Shown: positions 17,732 to 25,751 of the stretch, piece by piece
Numbering within the stretch: the first letter of the stretch is position 1
How the letters are laid out: every line of letters begins with the position of its first letter
Source: Acidimicrobiales bacterium
GTDB taxonomy: Bacteria; Actinomycetota; Acidimicrobiia; Acidimicrobiales; Aldehydirespiratoraceae
NCBI GenBank assembly: GCA_029263235.1
Contig: JAJCXW010000263.1
Coordinates: 1-41,283, forward strand
Reading direction: 5' to 3'
Length of the DNA: 41,283 nucleotides
Program-made: the position numbers and the translations under genes
Notes under the pieces: generated by a model
The model's database searches: none
Told to the model about the DNA's origin: nothing
What the model saw: the letters and a program-made list of their open reading frames with translations, nothing else

Positions 17732-20251
17732 GTGAGCGATCTTCCAGCCAGCGCCAAATGTGTCGTCATCGGTGCCGGCATCGTGGGCAATTGTCTGGTT
17801 GGTCATCTCGCTGATCTCGGGTGGACCGACATGGTCCAGATCGACAAAGGACCACTGCCCAATCCCGGTGGTTCCACCGGTCACGCCTCGAACTTCATCT
17901 TCCCGGTCGACCACAACAAAGAGATGGCCCTTCTCACGATCGAGAGCCAACGCCAGTACCGCGAGATGGGTTTCAACAACACCTGTGGCGGCATCGAGGT
18001 CGCCCGAACCGAAGAACGAATGGAGGAGTTCCGGCGTCGTATGACATCGGCCAGGGCGTGGGGGATCGAGTCCGAGCTGCTCAGTCCGGCCCAGGTCAAA
18101 GCGCTTGTTCCGTTCATCAACGACGATGTGGTCATCGGTGGTTTCCATACCCCGTCGGTTTCGGTCGTCGACTCGCTCGCCTCTGGCACCGCCATGCGGG
18201 ATCATGCGGTCGAGACGGCCGGTCTGCAGGTCTTCGCCAACACCGAAGTCCTCGATGTGGAGACGGTCGCCGGACCAAACGGCTCGAGCGTCGTCAGCGC
18301 TGTCGTCACCGATCGAGGCCGAATCGAGGCGGAGTACGTCGTCGTCGCGTGCGGAGTGTGGAGCAACCGCATCGCCAACATGGCCGGGGCCTCCATCCCG
18401 CTGGTGCCGGCGGTTCACCAGATGGCCGACGTCGGACCGATCGACGTGCTGGCCGAGACCAACAACGAGATCGGCTACCCGGTCGTCCGCGACATGGACA
18501 CCTTTTGCTACGAGCGCCAGTCGGCCGGTTCGATGGAGGTCGGTTCCTACGCCCACCGGGCGATTCTCCATCATCCCGACACCATCCCGTCCAACTCTGA
18601 ATCGGCTTTGTCGCCCACCGAACTTCCCCTCACCCAAGACGACTTCGATCCGCAGATGGAAGAGGCGATCGAACTCATGGACATGCTCGGCGACGCCGAG
18701 ATCAGGTACGCCATCAACGGTCTGCTCTCGCTCACGCCCGACACCATGCCGGTTCTCGGAGAGACGGTCGAGGTGACGAATCTGTGGTCGGCCGCTGCTG
18801 TCTGGATCAAGGAAGGTCCGGCGATCGCCCAGATCGTCGCGGAGTGGATGACCTACGGCTATCCGCACCTCACTGATCCCCATGGCGCCGACATCGCCCG
18901 GCTCTACTCCCACGAACGCGGCTACGACCACATCAGCTCGCGGTGCGAAGAGCACTTCAACAAGACCTACGGCATCGTGCATCCCCGCGAACAGTGGGTC
19001 GGCCAACGCGGGTTGCTGAAGAGCCCGTTCTACTCGCGTGAGGAAGCTCTCGGAGCCGAGTTCTACGACGCACGGGGATGGGAACGGCCGCAGTGGTACG
19101 AGTGCAACGCCCCCCTCGTCGAGAAGTACGGACTCTCACGGCGCGACCACGAATGGGACGATCGCTGGTGGTCGCCCATCACCGATGCCGAGCATCTTGC
19201 TCTGCGCGACAACGTCGGCATGGTCGACCTGAGTGCATTTCAGATCTTCGACCTCGAAGGGCCGGGCGCGATGGCCCTGGCCGAGTATCTCGCCTGCAAC
19301 AAGGTCGACGTACCGGTCGGCCGGGCTGTGTACACCCCATGGTTGACCCCCAACGGAGGCTTCCACTCCGACCTCACGATGATCCGACTCGGAGACCAAC
19401 ACATTCGGGTCGTCACCGGCGCCTTCGACGGCGGACGCGACGAGTTCTGGGTCCGCAAGTACCTGCCGGCCGACGAGTCGGTCACGTTCACCAATCGAAC
19501 ATCCGACATCTGCACGATCGGCCTGTGGGGCCCCAACGCGCCGGTCCTGGTGGGTTCGCTCACGGAGATCGACCTGTCGCACGACGGCTCGCCCTACGGT
19601 TCAGTGATCAAGGCCGAGATCGCGGGGATCGAGTGCGAGCTGTTCCGCATCTCCTATGTCGGTGACACTGGATGGGAGATCTACACCTCATGGAGCGATG
19701 GTCCCGCCTTGTGGGACGCGCTCTGGGAAGCCGGGCAGCCTCACGGCGTCCTGCCGGTGGGAATGGGTGTCTACGGAGGCACCGGCCGGTTGGAGAAGGG
19801 CTATCGACTCTTCGGTGCCGAACTCGAGAGCGAATACAGCCCGGTCGAGGCGGGTCTGGCGCGGCCCAAGGTGAAGGCCGCCGACTTCATCGGCAAGAAG
19901 GCCTACATCGCCGACCGCGAAGCCGGGCCCGCGGCTGTCATGTGCACCCTCACGCTCGAGGACCACACCGACAGCGAGGGCAAGAGACGATACCCCCAGG
20001 GTGGCAACGAGCCGATCCTCACTCTCGCCGGGGAGCGCATCGTCGATTCCAAGGGCCGGGTCTCCCGAGTCACTTCGGCCGGCGGAGGTCCGTCGGTCGG
20101 GAAGTACCTGTTGCTCGGCTACCTGCCGCCCGAACATGCGGTGATTGGCACCGATCTGCAGATCATGTACATGAACGAGACGTTCCCGGTGAAGGTTGCG
20201 GCAACCGAGGGCTCGGTGTTCGATCCCGACGACACCCGGCTCAAGGGTTGA
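17732..20251 (+). CDS. Dimethylglycine/sarcosine dehydrogenase-type FAD enzyme fused to GcvT folate domain
   Basis: The family oxidises N-methyl groups and passes the resulting formaldehyde unit to THF as 5,10-methylene-THF, giving electrons to ETF. Start GTG 17732 follows GAGGAG (17721-17726); a GTG two codons earlier lies inside that site. The 839-residue product has an N-terminal FAD fold with GAGIVG (14-19) and GSTGHAS, where H51 matches the histidine that binds FAD covalently in dimethylglycine dehydrogenase. Then come an FAO-M-like linker and, from about residue 430, a full GcvT domain with YVGDTGWEIY, GRLEKGYRLFGAELESEY and SPVEAGLARPKV, plus the GcvT C-terminal barrel. The neighbours are etfB-etfA and fhs. 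The substrate (dimethylglycine, sarcosine or another N-methyl amine) is not fixed by sequence. Confidence 0.9.
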   Translation: MSDLPASAKCVVIGAGIVGNCLVGHLADLGWTDMVQIDKGPLPNPGGSTGHASNFIFPVDHNKEMALLTIESQRQYREMGFNNTCGGIEVARTEERMEEFRRRMTSARAWGIESELLSPAQVKALVPFINDDVVIGGFHTPSVSVVDSLASGTAMRDHAVETAGLQVFANTEVLDVETVAGPNGSSVVSAVVTDRGRIEAEYVVVACGVWSNRIANMAGASIPLVPAVHQMADVGPIDVLAETNNEIGYPVVRDMDTFCYERQSAGSMEVGSYAHRAILHHPDTIPSNSESALSPTELPLTQDDFDPQMEEAIELMDMLGDAEIRYAINGLLSLTPDTMPVLGETVEVTNLWSAAAVWIKEGPAIAQIVAEWMTYGYPHLTDPHGADIARLYSHERGYDHISSRCEEHFNKTYGIVHPREQWVGQRGLLKSPFYSREEALGAEFYDARGWERPQWYECNAPLVEKYGLSRRDHEWDDRWWSPITDAEHLALRDNVGMVDLSAFQIFDLEGPGAMALAEYLACNKVDVPVGRAVYTPWLTPNGGFHSDLTMIRLGDQHIRVVTGAFDGGRDEFWVRKYLPADESVTFTNRTSDICTIGLWGPNAPVLVGSLTEIDLSHDGSPYGSVIKAEIAGIECELFRISYVGDTGWEIYTSWSDGPALWDALWEAGQPHGVLPVGMGVYGGTGRLEKGYRLFGAELESEYSPVEAGLARPKVKAADFIGKKAYIADREAGPAAVMCTLTLEDHTDSEGKRRYPQGGNEPILTLAGERIVDSKGRVSRVTSAGGGPSVGKYLLLGYLPPEHAVIGTDLQIMYMNETFPVKVAATEGSVFDPDDTRLKG

Positions 20252-20270
20252 CGGGTTCGAACGGCCAAGC

Positions 20271-21035
20271 ATGAGAATCCTGGTTTGCATCAAACGGGTC
20301 CCGGCGCCGGGCGCCAGGATCAACGTGACCCCGGACGGGCTGGCGGTCGACTCGACCCAACTCGGATTCGCGACGAGCCCCCACGAGGAGTGTGCGCTGG
20401 AGGGTGCGGTGCAACTCGTCGAACAACACGGTGGCGAGGTGACAGCGCTCACCGTCGGCCCCGAAGAAGCCGAGGAACAGTTGCGCTATGCGGCGTCTGT
20501 CGGTGCTCACGCTGGTGTGCTGATCCCGACCGACGGATCGGCCTGGGATCCGCAGCGAACCGCCAAGGTGATCATCGAGGCGGTCAGGATTCTGGAGGCC
20601 GAAGGCGGCAGGTTCGATCTCGTGATGTTCGGCAACGAGTCGGCCGACTCGGGTGGCTCTCAGGTCGGAGTGCGTGTTGCCCACGCACTGGGGCGCCCTG
20701 CGGTCAACGGCGTCAAAGGCATCGACATCGATCACGAGTCGGTGACTCTCAGGCGCGAGATCGACGGCGGCTTCGAGGTGTATCAACTTCCGCAACCTGC
20801 GGTGATCGGAGTCAAGGAGGGACTCAACCTTCCGCGGTATCCCACGATGAAGGGGAGGCTGGCGTCGAAGAAGATCGAGTTGAGGCATGTAGCTCTCGAC
20901 GCCGAGCCCGGCGGCCAGACCTTGGTGAAGCTCCACCGTCCCCCGGAGGTGGTTTCCAACACTGTGATCCTCGGCGAGGGCCCCGAGTCGGCGGCGGCAG
21001 TGGTCGACATCCTCGAAGAGTTGGGGGTGCTCTGA
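20271..21035 (+). CDS. etfB: Electron transfer flavoprotein beta subunit
   Basis: The 254-residue product begins MRILVCIKRVPAPGARI, the standard EtfB opening, with the SPHEECALEGAVQL segment, the GNESADSGGSQVG AMP/adenine-binding loop, and LPQPAVIGVKEGLNLPRYP(TMKG), the family recognition signature. It lies 19 bases after the dehydrogenase stop and shares its TGA with the ATG of etfA (TGATG), so the three genes form one transcript. It would accept electrons from the upstream dehydrogenase and pass them toward an ETF:quinone oxidoreductase, which is not in the window. Length is normal for the family. Confidence 0.95.
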   Translation: MRILVCIKRVPAPGARINVTPDGLAVDSTQLGFATSPHEECALEGAVQLVEQHGGEVTALTVGPEEAEEQLRYAASVGAHAGVLIPTDGSAWDPQRTAKVIIEAVRILEAEGGRFDLVMFGNESADSGGSQVGVRVAHALGRPAVNGVKGIDIDHESVTLRREIDGGFEVYQLPQPAVIGVKEGLNLPRYPTMKGRLASKKIELRHVALDAEPGGQTLVKLHRPPEVVSNTVILGEGPESAAAVVDILEELGVL

Positions 21036-22036
21036 TGCTGCTGGTCGTACTCGAGCATGATCGCGGTGAGATGGCGGAAGGCGCCCGCGAAGCCCTCACC
21101 TTCGCCCGTCCCCTGGCGGCGAGGTTGGGGGTTGAACTCCACGCGGCGTTGATCGGTTCCGGCGATTCCGACCTGGTGGCGGAGGCTGGTCGCCATGGCG
21201 TCGCAACCGTCCATGTCGTTCGCCACGAGATCCTGTCGGACTACGGCCCCGAGGCGGTTGGATCGGCGCTGGCCGAGTTGATCGACGAAGTAGATCCAGC
21301 GGCGGTGCTGGCTTGTGCCACCGACAGAGGAAACGAGACCATGGCGTATGCAGCCGCCTGCCTCGACCTGCCGCTGGTGACCAACTGTGTGGATGTCGCC
21401 CCGGGGGACCCTTGGGAGATCACCCGGATGCAATGGGGCGGTTCGCTGCTCGAGAACGTCGGTCTGGTCTCTGATCGGCCGCTGCTCACGTGTGGGCTCC
21501 ATGTGGTGGCGTCAGAACCGGGTGACCATGTCGAGGCCGCGGTGGAGGAGTTCGAACCCGACCTCGACGAGTCGCTTGCCCGGTCGATTGTTCGAGATCG
21601 AGTCGTGCTGACCCAAGGCGTGACTCTCCCAACGGCCCAAGTCGTTTGTGGTGGTGGCCGCGGCGTCGGCTCGGCTGAAGGGTTCGCGATTCTCGATGAG
21701 TTGGCCGCCGAACTCGGCGGTGTCGTCGGCTGCTCCCGGGCTGTGACCAATCTCGGATGGCGCCCGCACAAGGATCAGGTCGGACAGACCGGCACCCGGA
21801 TCGCCCCGGAGGTCTACATCGCTTCGGGCATATCGGGCGCGATTCAGCATTGGGTCGGAGCGATGAGCAGCAAGCACATCCTCGCCATCAACACCGATCG
21901 CGACGCCAACATCGTCGCCAAGGCCGACTGGGCAGTAATCGCCGACCTCCACGAAGTGATCCCCGCCATCACCACCGAAATCCGCCACCGCCACCCCTCC
22001 CCCAACCCCAACCCCAACCCAAATCAGGGGGCGTAG
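21035..22036 (+). CDS. etfA: Electron transfer flavoprotein alpha subunit with repeat-encoded tail
   Basis: The 333-residue product has the EtfA N-terminal domain and the C-terminal FAD domain at about 202-312: VVCGGGRGVGS, SRAVTNLGWRPHKDQVGQTG, the signature YIASGISGAIQHWVGAMSS and AINTDRDANIVAKADWAVIADLHEV. After the normal end of the family (about residue 314) there is an unusual tail, RHRHPSPNPNPNPNQGA, encoded by the left arm of a palindromic repeat element (21992-22086). The stop TAG lies inside that element. The tail should not touch the FAD site and is probably neutral. The gene overlaps etfB by one base. Confidence 0.95.
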   Translation: MLLVVLEHDRGEMAEGAREALTFARPLAARLGVELHAALIGSGDSDLVAEAGRHGVATVHVVRHEILSDYGPEAVGSALAELIDEVDPAAVLACATDRGNETMAYAAACLDLPLVTNCVDVAPGDPWEITRMQWGGSLLENVGLVSDRPLLTCGLHVVASEPGDHVEAAVEEFEPDLDESLARSIVRDRVVLTQGVTLPTAQVVCGGGRGVGSAEGFAILDELAAELGGVVGCSRAVTNLGWRPHKDQVGQTGTRIAPEVYIASGISGAIQHWVGAMSSKHILAINTDRDANIVAKADWAVIADLHEVIPAITTEIRHRHPSPNPNPNPNQGA

Positions 22037-22086
22037 GCCACAAGGATTGTCGCTCCCAGCCCCTGATTTCGGTTGGGGGAGGGGTG
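21992..22086. repeat. Palindromic element, copy 1 (complete)
   Basis: Perfect 16-base outer arms (21992-22007 and 22071-22086) and perfect 10-base inner arms AAATCAGGGG (22021-22030) and CCCCTGATTT (22060-22069) enclose a partly palindromic centre around 22036-22054. The left side has an extra CCAACCCCAACCC. Bases 22021-22074 align without gaps to copy 2 at 23058-23111. The element contains the last codons and stop of etfA, and could fold into a long hairpin that ends transcription. Confidence 0.8.
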
Positions 22087-22156
22087 ACGGGGCCTTGATT
22101 CGGCACACTGATCGGGACTTCCCCCATTTCGTCACAAGCGATCGGGAGAAGACAGG

Positions 22157-23089
22157 ATGGATGACGATCAGGTCATGGCCATCATGGTGCGACAGCACGG
22201 CATGATCACACGAGCCCAAGCGCGACTCACTGGCATGTCGACACGGCAAGTCAACTACCGACTACATACCGGGCGATGGACTGCCTCCTCACTTGGGGTG
22301 TACAGGCATGCCCAGCTTGAGCGTTCTTGGTCGGGCCGAGTCCTCGAGGCTTGTTTCGCCCACCGAGCGTTGGCCAGCCACCGGACCGCTGCGGTGTTGC
22401 ACGGAATCGACGGATATCAACCGGGCCGGATCGAGGTGGTGGTGGGGGCGGGGAACTGGAGCGTCCCGGACGACCTCCAACTGCACCAATCGAGTCAGAT
22501 GGATCGCACGGATCCGGTTACGAGGGAGTCGATTCCGTGCACTGGACTCGGGCGTACGGTCCTGGACCTCGCGGCGGTCGTATCCAGACGACGACTCGAG
22601 TTCACGGTCGACGCGGTGATTCGTAGTGGCCGACTCGGTCTCACCGATCTCTGCCGGGTTCTTTCGAGTCACTCGCGGCGGGGCCGCGACGGTTGTGGTC
22701 GCCTGCGTGAATTGCTCGACGATCGAGTTGGTGAGACTGCCGTTCCGCTGAGCGACTGGAGCCGCATGGTGTCGGGTCTGCTCGTAGAGCGGGGACTACC
22801 CGCTCCAAAGTTCGAGCACAGGGTTGTCCGCGATGACGGCAGCTTCGTGGCCCAGGTCGATCTCGCCTATCCGGAGGTGAGGGTCGCCATTGAGCTCGAC
22901 AGCGTCGCATGGCATCTCAACCGGGAGGCCTTCGAACGCGACCCCCGACGTCGCAACCGTCTGGTCGTGGCCGGCTGGACGGTGCTCGCCTTTACCTGGG
23001 CCGACTATGTCGACCATCCGGGGGCCCTCTATCGCACCGTCAGGTCCACAATCCGTGAAATTAGGGCCGCTGAGCTACAAAATTTGTAG
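22157..23089 (+). CDS. AbiEi-like N-terminal/DUF559 nuclease-fold protein
   Basis: The 310-residue product starts at ATG 22157 after GGGAGAAG. Residues about 5-55 are a winged-helix of the AbiEi antitoxin type (QHGMITRAQARLTGMSTRQVNYRLHTGRW). The middle (70-150) has HRTAAVLHGID and CTGLGRTVLDLA, usual for these proteins. The C-terminal ~90 residues are DUF559, related to the very-short-patch-repair endonuclease fold: FVAQVDLAYPEVRVAIELDS, an acidic D-x(12)-E core, then HLNREAFERDPRRRNRLVVAGW and VLAFTW. Actinobacteria carry many such paralogues and their role is unclear; no toxin partner lies beside it. The last ten codons lie within copy 2 of the palindromic element, and copy 1 lies just upstream, so the gene may have moved as a cassette. 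Confidence 0.8.
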   Translation: MDDDQVMAIMVRQHGMITRAQARLTGMSTRQVNYRLHTGRWTASSLGVYRHAQLERSWSGRVLEACFAHRALASHRTAAVLHGIDGYQPGRIEVVVGAGNWSVPDDLQLHQSSQMDRTDPVTRESIPCTGLGRTVLDLAAVVSRRRLEFTVDAVIRSGRLGLTDLCRVLSSHSRRGRDGCGRLRELLDDRVGETAVPLSDWSRMVSGLLVERGLPAPKFEHRVVRDDGSFVAQVDLAYPEVRVAIELDSVAWHLNREAFERDPRRRNRLVVAGWTVLAFTWADYVDHPGALYRTVRSTIREIRAAELQNL

Positions 23090-23128
23090 CTCAGACCCCC
23101 TGATTTCGGTTTGGGTTTAGGGGTGGAG
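23058..23128. repeat. Palindromic element, copy 2 (left outer arm missing)
   Basis: The 54 bases 23058-23111 align without gaps to copy 1 (22021-22074); the right arm continues, less well matched, to about 23128. The centre is a perfect 12-base palindrome with a one-base hinge (23070-23081 and 23083-23094). The stop of the DUF559 gene (23087-23089) and the stop of the convergent iclR gene (23117-23119) both lie inside. It probably acts as a bidirectional terminator. Confidence 0.8.
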
Positions 23129-23860
23129 GTCTTGGGAGAGGGTCTTGGCGGCTTCGGAGACTTGTTGGCCGATGTGGTGGGCTTGGTCGGGTTGGGGAAA
23201 CCGGTAGGCGGGGCCGTGCACATGGATCGCCGCTTCCACACTGCCGGCGGGTGAGATCACCGGCGCGGCCACCGAGTTGATGCCCTCGGCGAACTCCTCG
23301 TAACCCCAGGCGTAGCCGAGCTCACGGATCGAGGAGAGGTTCGCTCGAATCGTGTCGGGATCGGTGATCGTGTGACGGGTCGAGGCGGCGAGCGAGTGGC
23401 CGAGAAACGAATCAAGTCTTGCCTCGGACCAATGAGCCAGCACGACAAGACCCGACGGAACAGTGTGAAGCGGAGCCGACTCGCCGGTCCAGTCTCGAAC
23501 CTGAATGTCGCTCTCGGCCTCAACGTGTTCGAGGTAATACATGGTGCCGTTGTCGACCACAGAAATGCCGGTGGTCTCGCCGGTGGCTTCCACCAGGTCG
23601 ATCAGATGCGGTCGGGCGGTGGCCACCAGATTCCGTCCGGGCTGAGCCGCACCGGCAATCTCGAGCAGGCCCTCTCCGAGGCGGTACTCGCCGCCGGCGT
23701 GGTCCTGGGTGACCACTCCCTGGCTTTCGAGCGATGCCAGAAGACGGGCCACCGTGGACTTCGGAAGATCGACCCGCTCCGCGATTTCGGTGACGCCCAT
23801 AGGCCCGATCGCCAGCGCGCGCAGGATGGAGAACGCCCGCTCGATGGACTGGACCGTCAT
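23117..23860 (-). CDS. IclR-family transcriptional regulator
   Basis: The 247-residue product has the IclR layout: an N-terminal winged helix (about residues 4-60; MGVTEIAERVDLPKSTVARLLASLESQGVV is the helix-turn-helix and wing) and a C-terminal effector-binding GAF-like domain (about 75-245) with SVVDNGTMYYLEHVE, LHTVPSGLVVLA, LGYAWGYEEFAEGINSVAAPV and the final AAIHVHGP. Family members sense small catabolic metabolites. The start ATG 23860 has no Shine-Dalgarno but a TACCCT box seven bases upstream, which suggests a leaderless mRNA. A strong GTTCC-N7-GGAAC site covers 29-45 bases upstream, so it probably controls itself. The same site at fhs/dehydrogenase and serA/folC makes it the best candidate for a C1-regulon regulator. 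Confidence 0.92.
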   Translation of the reverse strand: MTVQSIERAFSILRALAIGPMGVTEIAERVDLPKSTVARLLASLESQGVVTQDHAGGEYRLGEGLLEIAGAAQPGRNLVATARPHLIDLVEATGETTGISVVDNGTMYYLEHVEAESDIQVRDWTGESAPLHTVPSGLVVLAHWSEARLDSFLGHSLAASTRHTITDPDTIRANLSSIRELGYAWGYEEFAEGINSVAAPVISPAGSVEAAIHVHGPAYRFPQPDQAHHIGQQVSEAAKTLSQDLHP

Positions 23861-23867
23861 GGCGGCG

Positions 23868-23905
23868 AGGGTATCGCATGGAGGTACTGTTCCACGATGC
23901 GGAAC
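23868..23905 (-). promoter_or_regulatory. iclR promoter with double inverted-repeat operator
   Basis: On the minus strand TACCCT (23868-23873) lies seven bases before the iclR ATG. The operator has a strong unit, GTTCC-N7-GGAAC (23889-23905), and a weak one, GTATC-N7-GGTAC (23871-23887), separated by one base and thus with the same 18-base period as the other two sites. The weak unit overlaps the -10 box and the strong one covers the -35 region, a typical autorepression layout. Confidence 0.65.
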
Positions 23906-23934
23906 AGCGGGCGGCCGTCGGGCCGAAGCCGGAT

Positions 23935-25644
23935 CTAGCGAGCGGCCGCGATTTCGGCCGAGACCTGCTCAGCGATGCTCCCGACAGCCACCAGATTTGT
24001 GACCCCTACGGAGCGGTCGGTGTGCTCGACATCGCCTTCGGCCAACGTCTTGGGCCCGATCGTGATCCGATGGGGTATCCCGATGAGCTCGGCATCGGCG
24101 AACTTCACACCGGCCCGCGCCTTGCGGTCGTCGAGCAGCACATCGACACCCCGAGACCTCAAATCGGCGTAGACCTGTTCGGCCGCCGACATGGATGCCT
24201 CATCCTTGATGTTGACGATGGTTACGACGACCTCGTAGGGCGCAACGGCCACCGGCCAGATCAGGCCGCGATCGTCGTGGTGGGTCTCGGCGATAGCGGC
24301 AACGGCCCGGCCGATACCGATGCCGTAGCTGCCCATGATCAGCGGCACATGCTTGCCGTCCGGGTCGAGCACGTTGGCGCCGAGAGCCACGGCGTACTTG
24401 GAACCGAGCTTGAAGATGTGGCCGGACTCGATGCACCGCACCACCTCGAGCGGTGTGCCGCAGGACGGACAGGCCTCACCGGAGTTGACGTCGCGGAGGT
24501 CGGCCCATTGGTCGACGGCGATGTCTTTGTCGACGGACACCCCCCGGTAGTGCCAGTCGTCGGAGTTGGCACCGGTGGTGAGGCCGGATCTCGAGCGCAG
24601 CTGATCGTCGGCGACGATCCTGAGTCCCTCGACACCGACGGCCCCGAGACTTCCGGGGCTTGCACCGAGATGCTCGATCGTCTCTTCGGGATTGGCCGGT
24701 CGGGCATCGATGGCGCCGGTGGCATCGATCAACTTCTGAATGTTGAGTTGGTGGTCGCCTCGCACGAGAGCGAGCGTGATCTCGCCATCGAGGACCATCA
24801 CCATCGTCTTGATCTGGTGGACCGCGGGCGCTCCTCCTTCGATCTCCTCGAGCGCGGCGATCGTCCGGACGCCGGGGGTCGGGAAGCGGGAGAGCTCGGT
24901 TTGGCCGGTGAGGTCGGGGATCGGCGGCAACGTAGAGGTGGCGCGCTCGGAGTTGGCGGCATAGTCGCCGGTGGGGCACCGCACGACGTCGTCCTCCCCG
25001 GCATCTGAAGGCACCATGAACTCGGTGCTGCCCGAACCGCCCATGGCCCCCGAGGATGCCTCAACCGGCATCGCCGGCAGGGACAACCGATCGAAGATCC
25101 TCACGTAGGCGTCGTGGTGCAAATCGAAGCTGCGATCGAGCCCTTCGGGGGTGAGGTCGAAGCTGTAGGAGTCCTTCATCGCGAATTCCCGAACCCGAAG
25201 CAGTCCGCTCTTGGGGCGAGGCTCATCGCGGAACTTGGTTTGGATCTGATACCAGATCTGGGGCAGCGTCTTGTAGGACGAAATCTCGAGAGCGAGCGAC
25301 GTGAACACTTCTTCGTGGGTCATGCCGAGCGCGAGTTCGGAGCCCTTTCGGTCCTGCAGGCGGAACATCTCGTCGCCCATGACTTCCCAGCGACCTGACT
25401 CTTGCCATATCGCGGCCGGGTGCATGGCCGGTAGCAGAAACTCCTGGGCGCCGATCGAGTTCATTTCGTCGCGGACGATCGCGGCGACCTTGTCGTGGAC
25501 CTTCAGCCCGAGGGGCAGCAGCGAATAGTGACCGGCGTGAAGCTGGCGGATGAACCCCCCTCGGACCAAGAGTTTGTGGCTGGCGGCTTCGGCGTCGGCC
25601 GGGGCGTCGCGCAGCGTGGGAATGAACAGATTCGACCAGCGCAT
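23935..25644 (-). CDS. proS: Prolyl-tRNA synthetase (bacterial type with editing insertion)
   Basis: ProRS charges tRNA-Pro. The product begins MRWSNLFIPTLRDAPADAEA, the normal opening for actinobacterial enzymes, so I choose ATG 25644 (569 residues) over 25650 or the longer frame to 25716. Class II motifs are present: motif 1 around PLGLKVHDKVAAIVRDEMNSIGAQEFLLPAMHP, motif 2 in KFRDEPRPKSGLLRVREFAMKDSYSF, and motif 3 in GSYGIGIGRAVAAIAE. Between motifs 2 and 3 lies the bacterial INS editing domain (about residues 220-400), and the C-terminal anticodon-binding domain follows. It is divergent from the formate dehydrogenase operon and upstream of iclR on the same strand. There is no clear functional link to the C1 genes. 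Confidence 0.95.
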   Translation of the reverse strand: MRWSNLFIPTLRDAPADAEAASHKLLVRGGFIRQLHAGHYSLLPLGLKVHDKVAAIVRDEMNSIGAQEFLLPAMHPAAIWQESGRWEVMGDEMFRLQDRKGSELALGMTHEEVFTSLALEISSYKTLPQIWYQIQTKFRDEPRPKSGLLRVREFAMKDSYSFDLTPEGLDRSFDLHHDAYVRIFDRLSLPAMPVEASSGAMGGSGSTEFMVPSDAGEDDVVRCPTGDYAANSERATSTLPPIPDLTGQTELSRFPTPGVRTIAALEEIEGGAPAVHQIKTMVMVLDGEITLALVRGDHQLNIQKLIDATGAIDARPANPEETIEHLGASPGSLGAVGVEGLRIVADDQLRSRSGLTTGANSDDWHYRGVSVDKDIAVDQWADLRDVNSGEACPSCGTPLEVVRCIESGHIFKLGSKYAVALGANVLDPDGKHVPLIMGSYGIGIGRAVAAIAETHHDDRGLIWPVAVAPYEVVVTIVNIKDEASMSAAEQVYADLRSRGVDVLLDDRKARAGVKFADAELIGIPHRITIGPKTLAEGDVEHTDRSVGVTNLVAVGSIAEQVSAEIAAAR

Positions 25645-25716
25645 GGCCATGAACCGTAGCCAACATCGCAGGCCGATCCGGCCGGTAATGGAGACCCGTT
25701 CCCGGGCCCTACTCAC

Positions 25717-25751
25717 ACATCTCGTTGCTGTACTGTTCGGAAGTGAAGAAA
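25717..25751 (+). promoter_or_regulatory. Candidate fdhA leaderless promoter with weak copy of the C1 operator
   Basis: TACTGT (25731-25736) lies six bases before the GTG start of fdhA (25743), as in leaderless promoters. It is embedded in TGTACTGTTCG, which resembles the operator core GGTACTGTTCC at iclR. The flanking half-sites are poor (ACATC and AGAAA at the expected spacing), so control by the same regulator is tentative. Confidence 0.3.

Noticed and set aside
17582-19006. 474-codon open frame on the minus strand
   Set aside because: It lies antisense to the FAD/GcvT dehydrogenase, has no family features and has the skewed composition of a high-GC shadow frame.
21996-22020. CCAACC repeats as a CRISPR or microsatellite locus
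   Set aside because: Only a few short units, no spacers, and they form one arm of the palindromic element.
23881-23934. Transcription terminator between proS and iclR
   Set aside because: The inverted repeat there matches the operators at two other C1 loci in sequence and spacing, and lacks a T-run.
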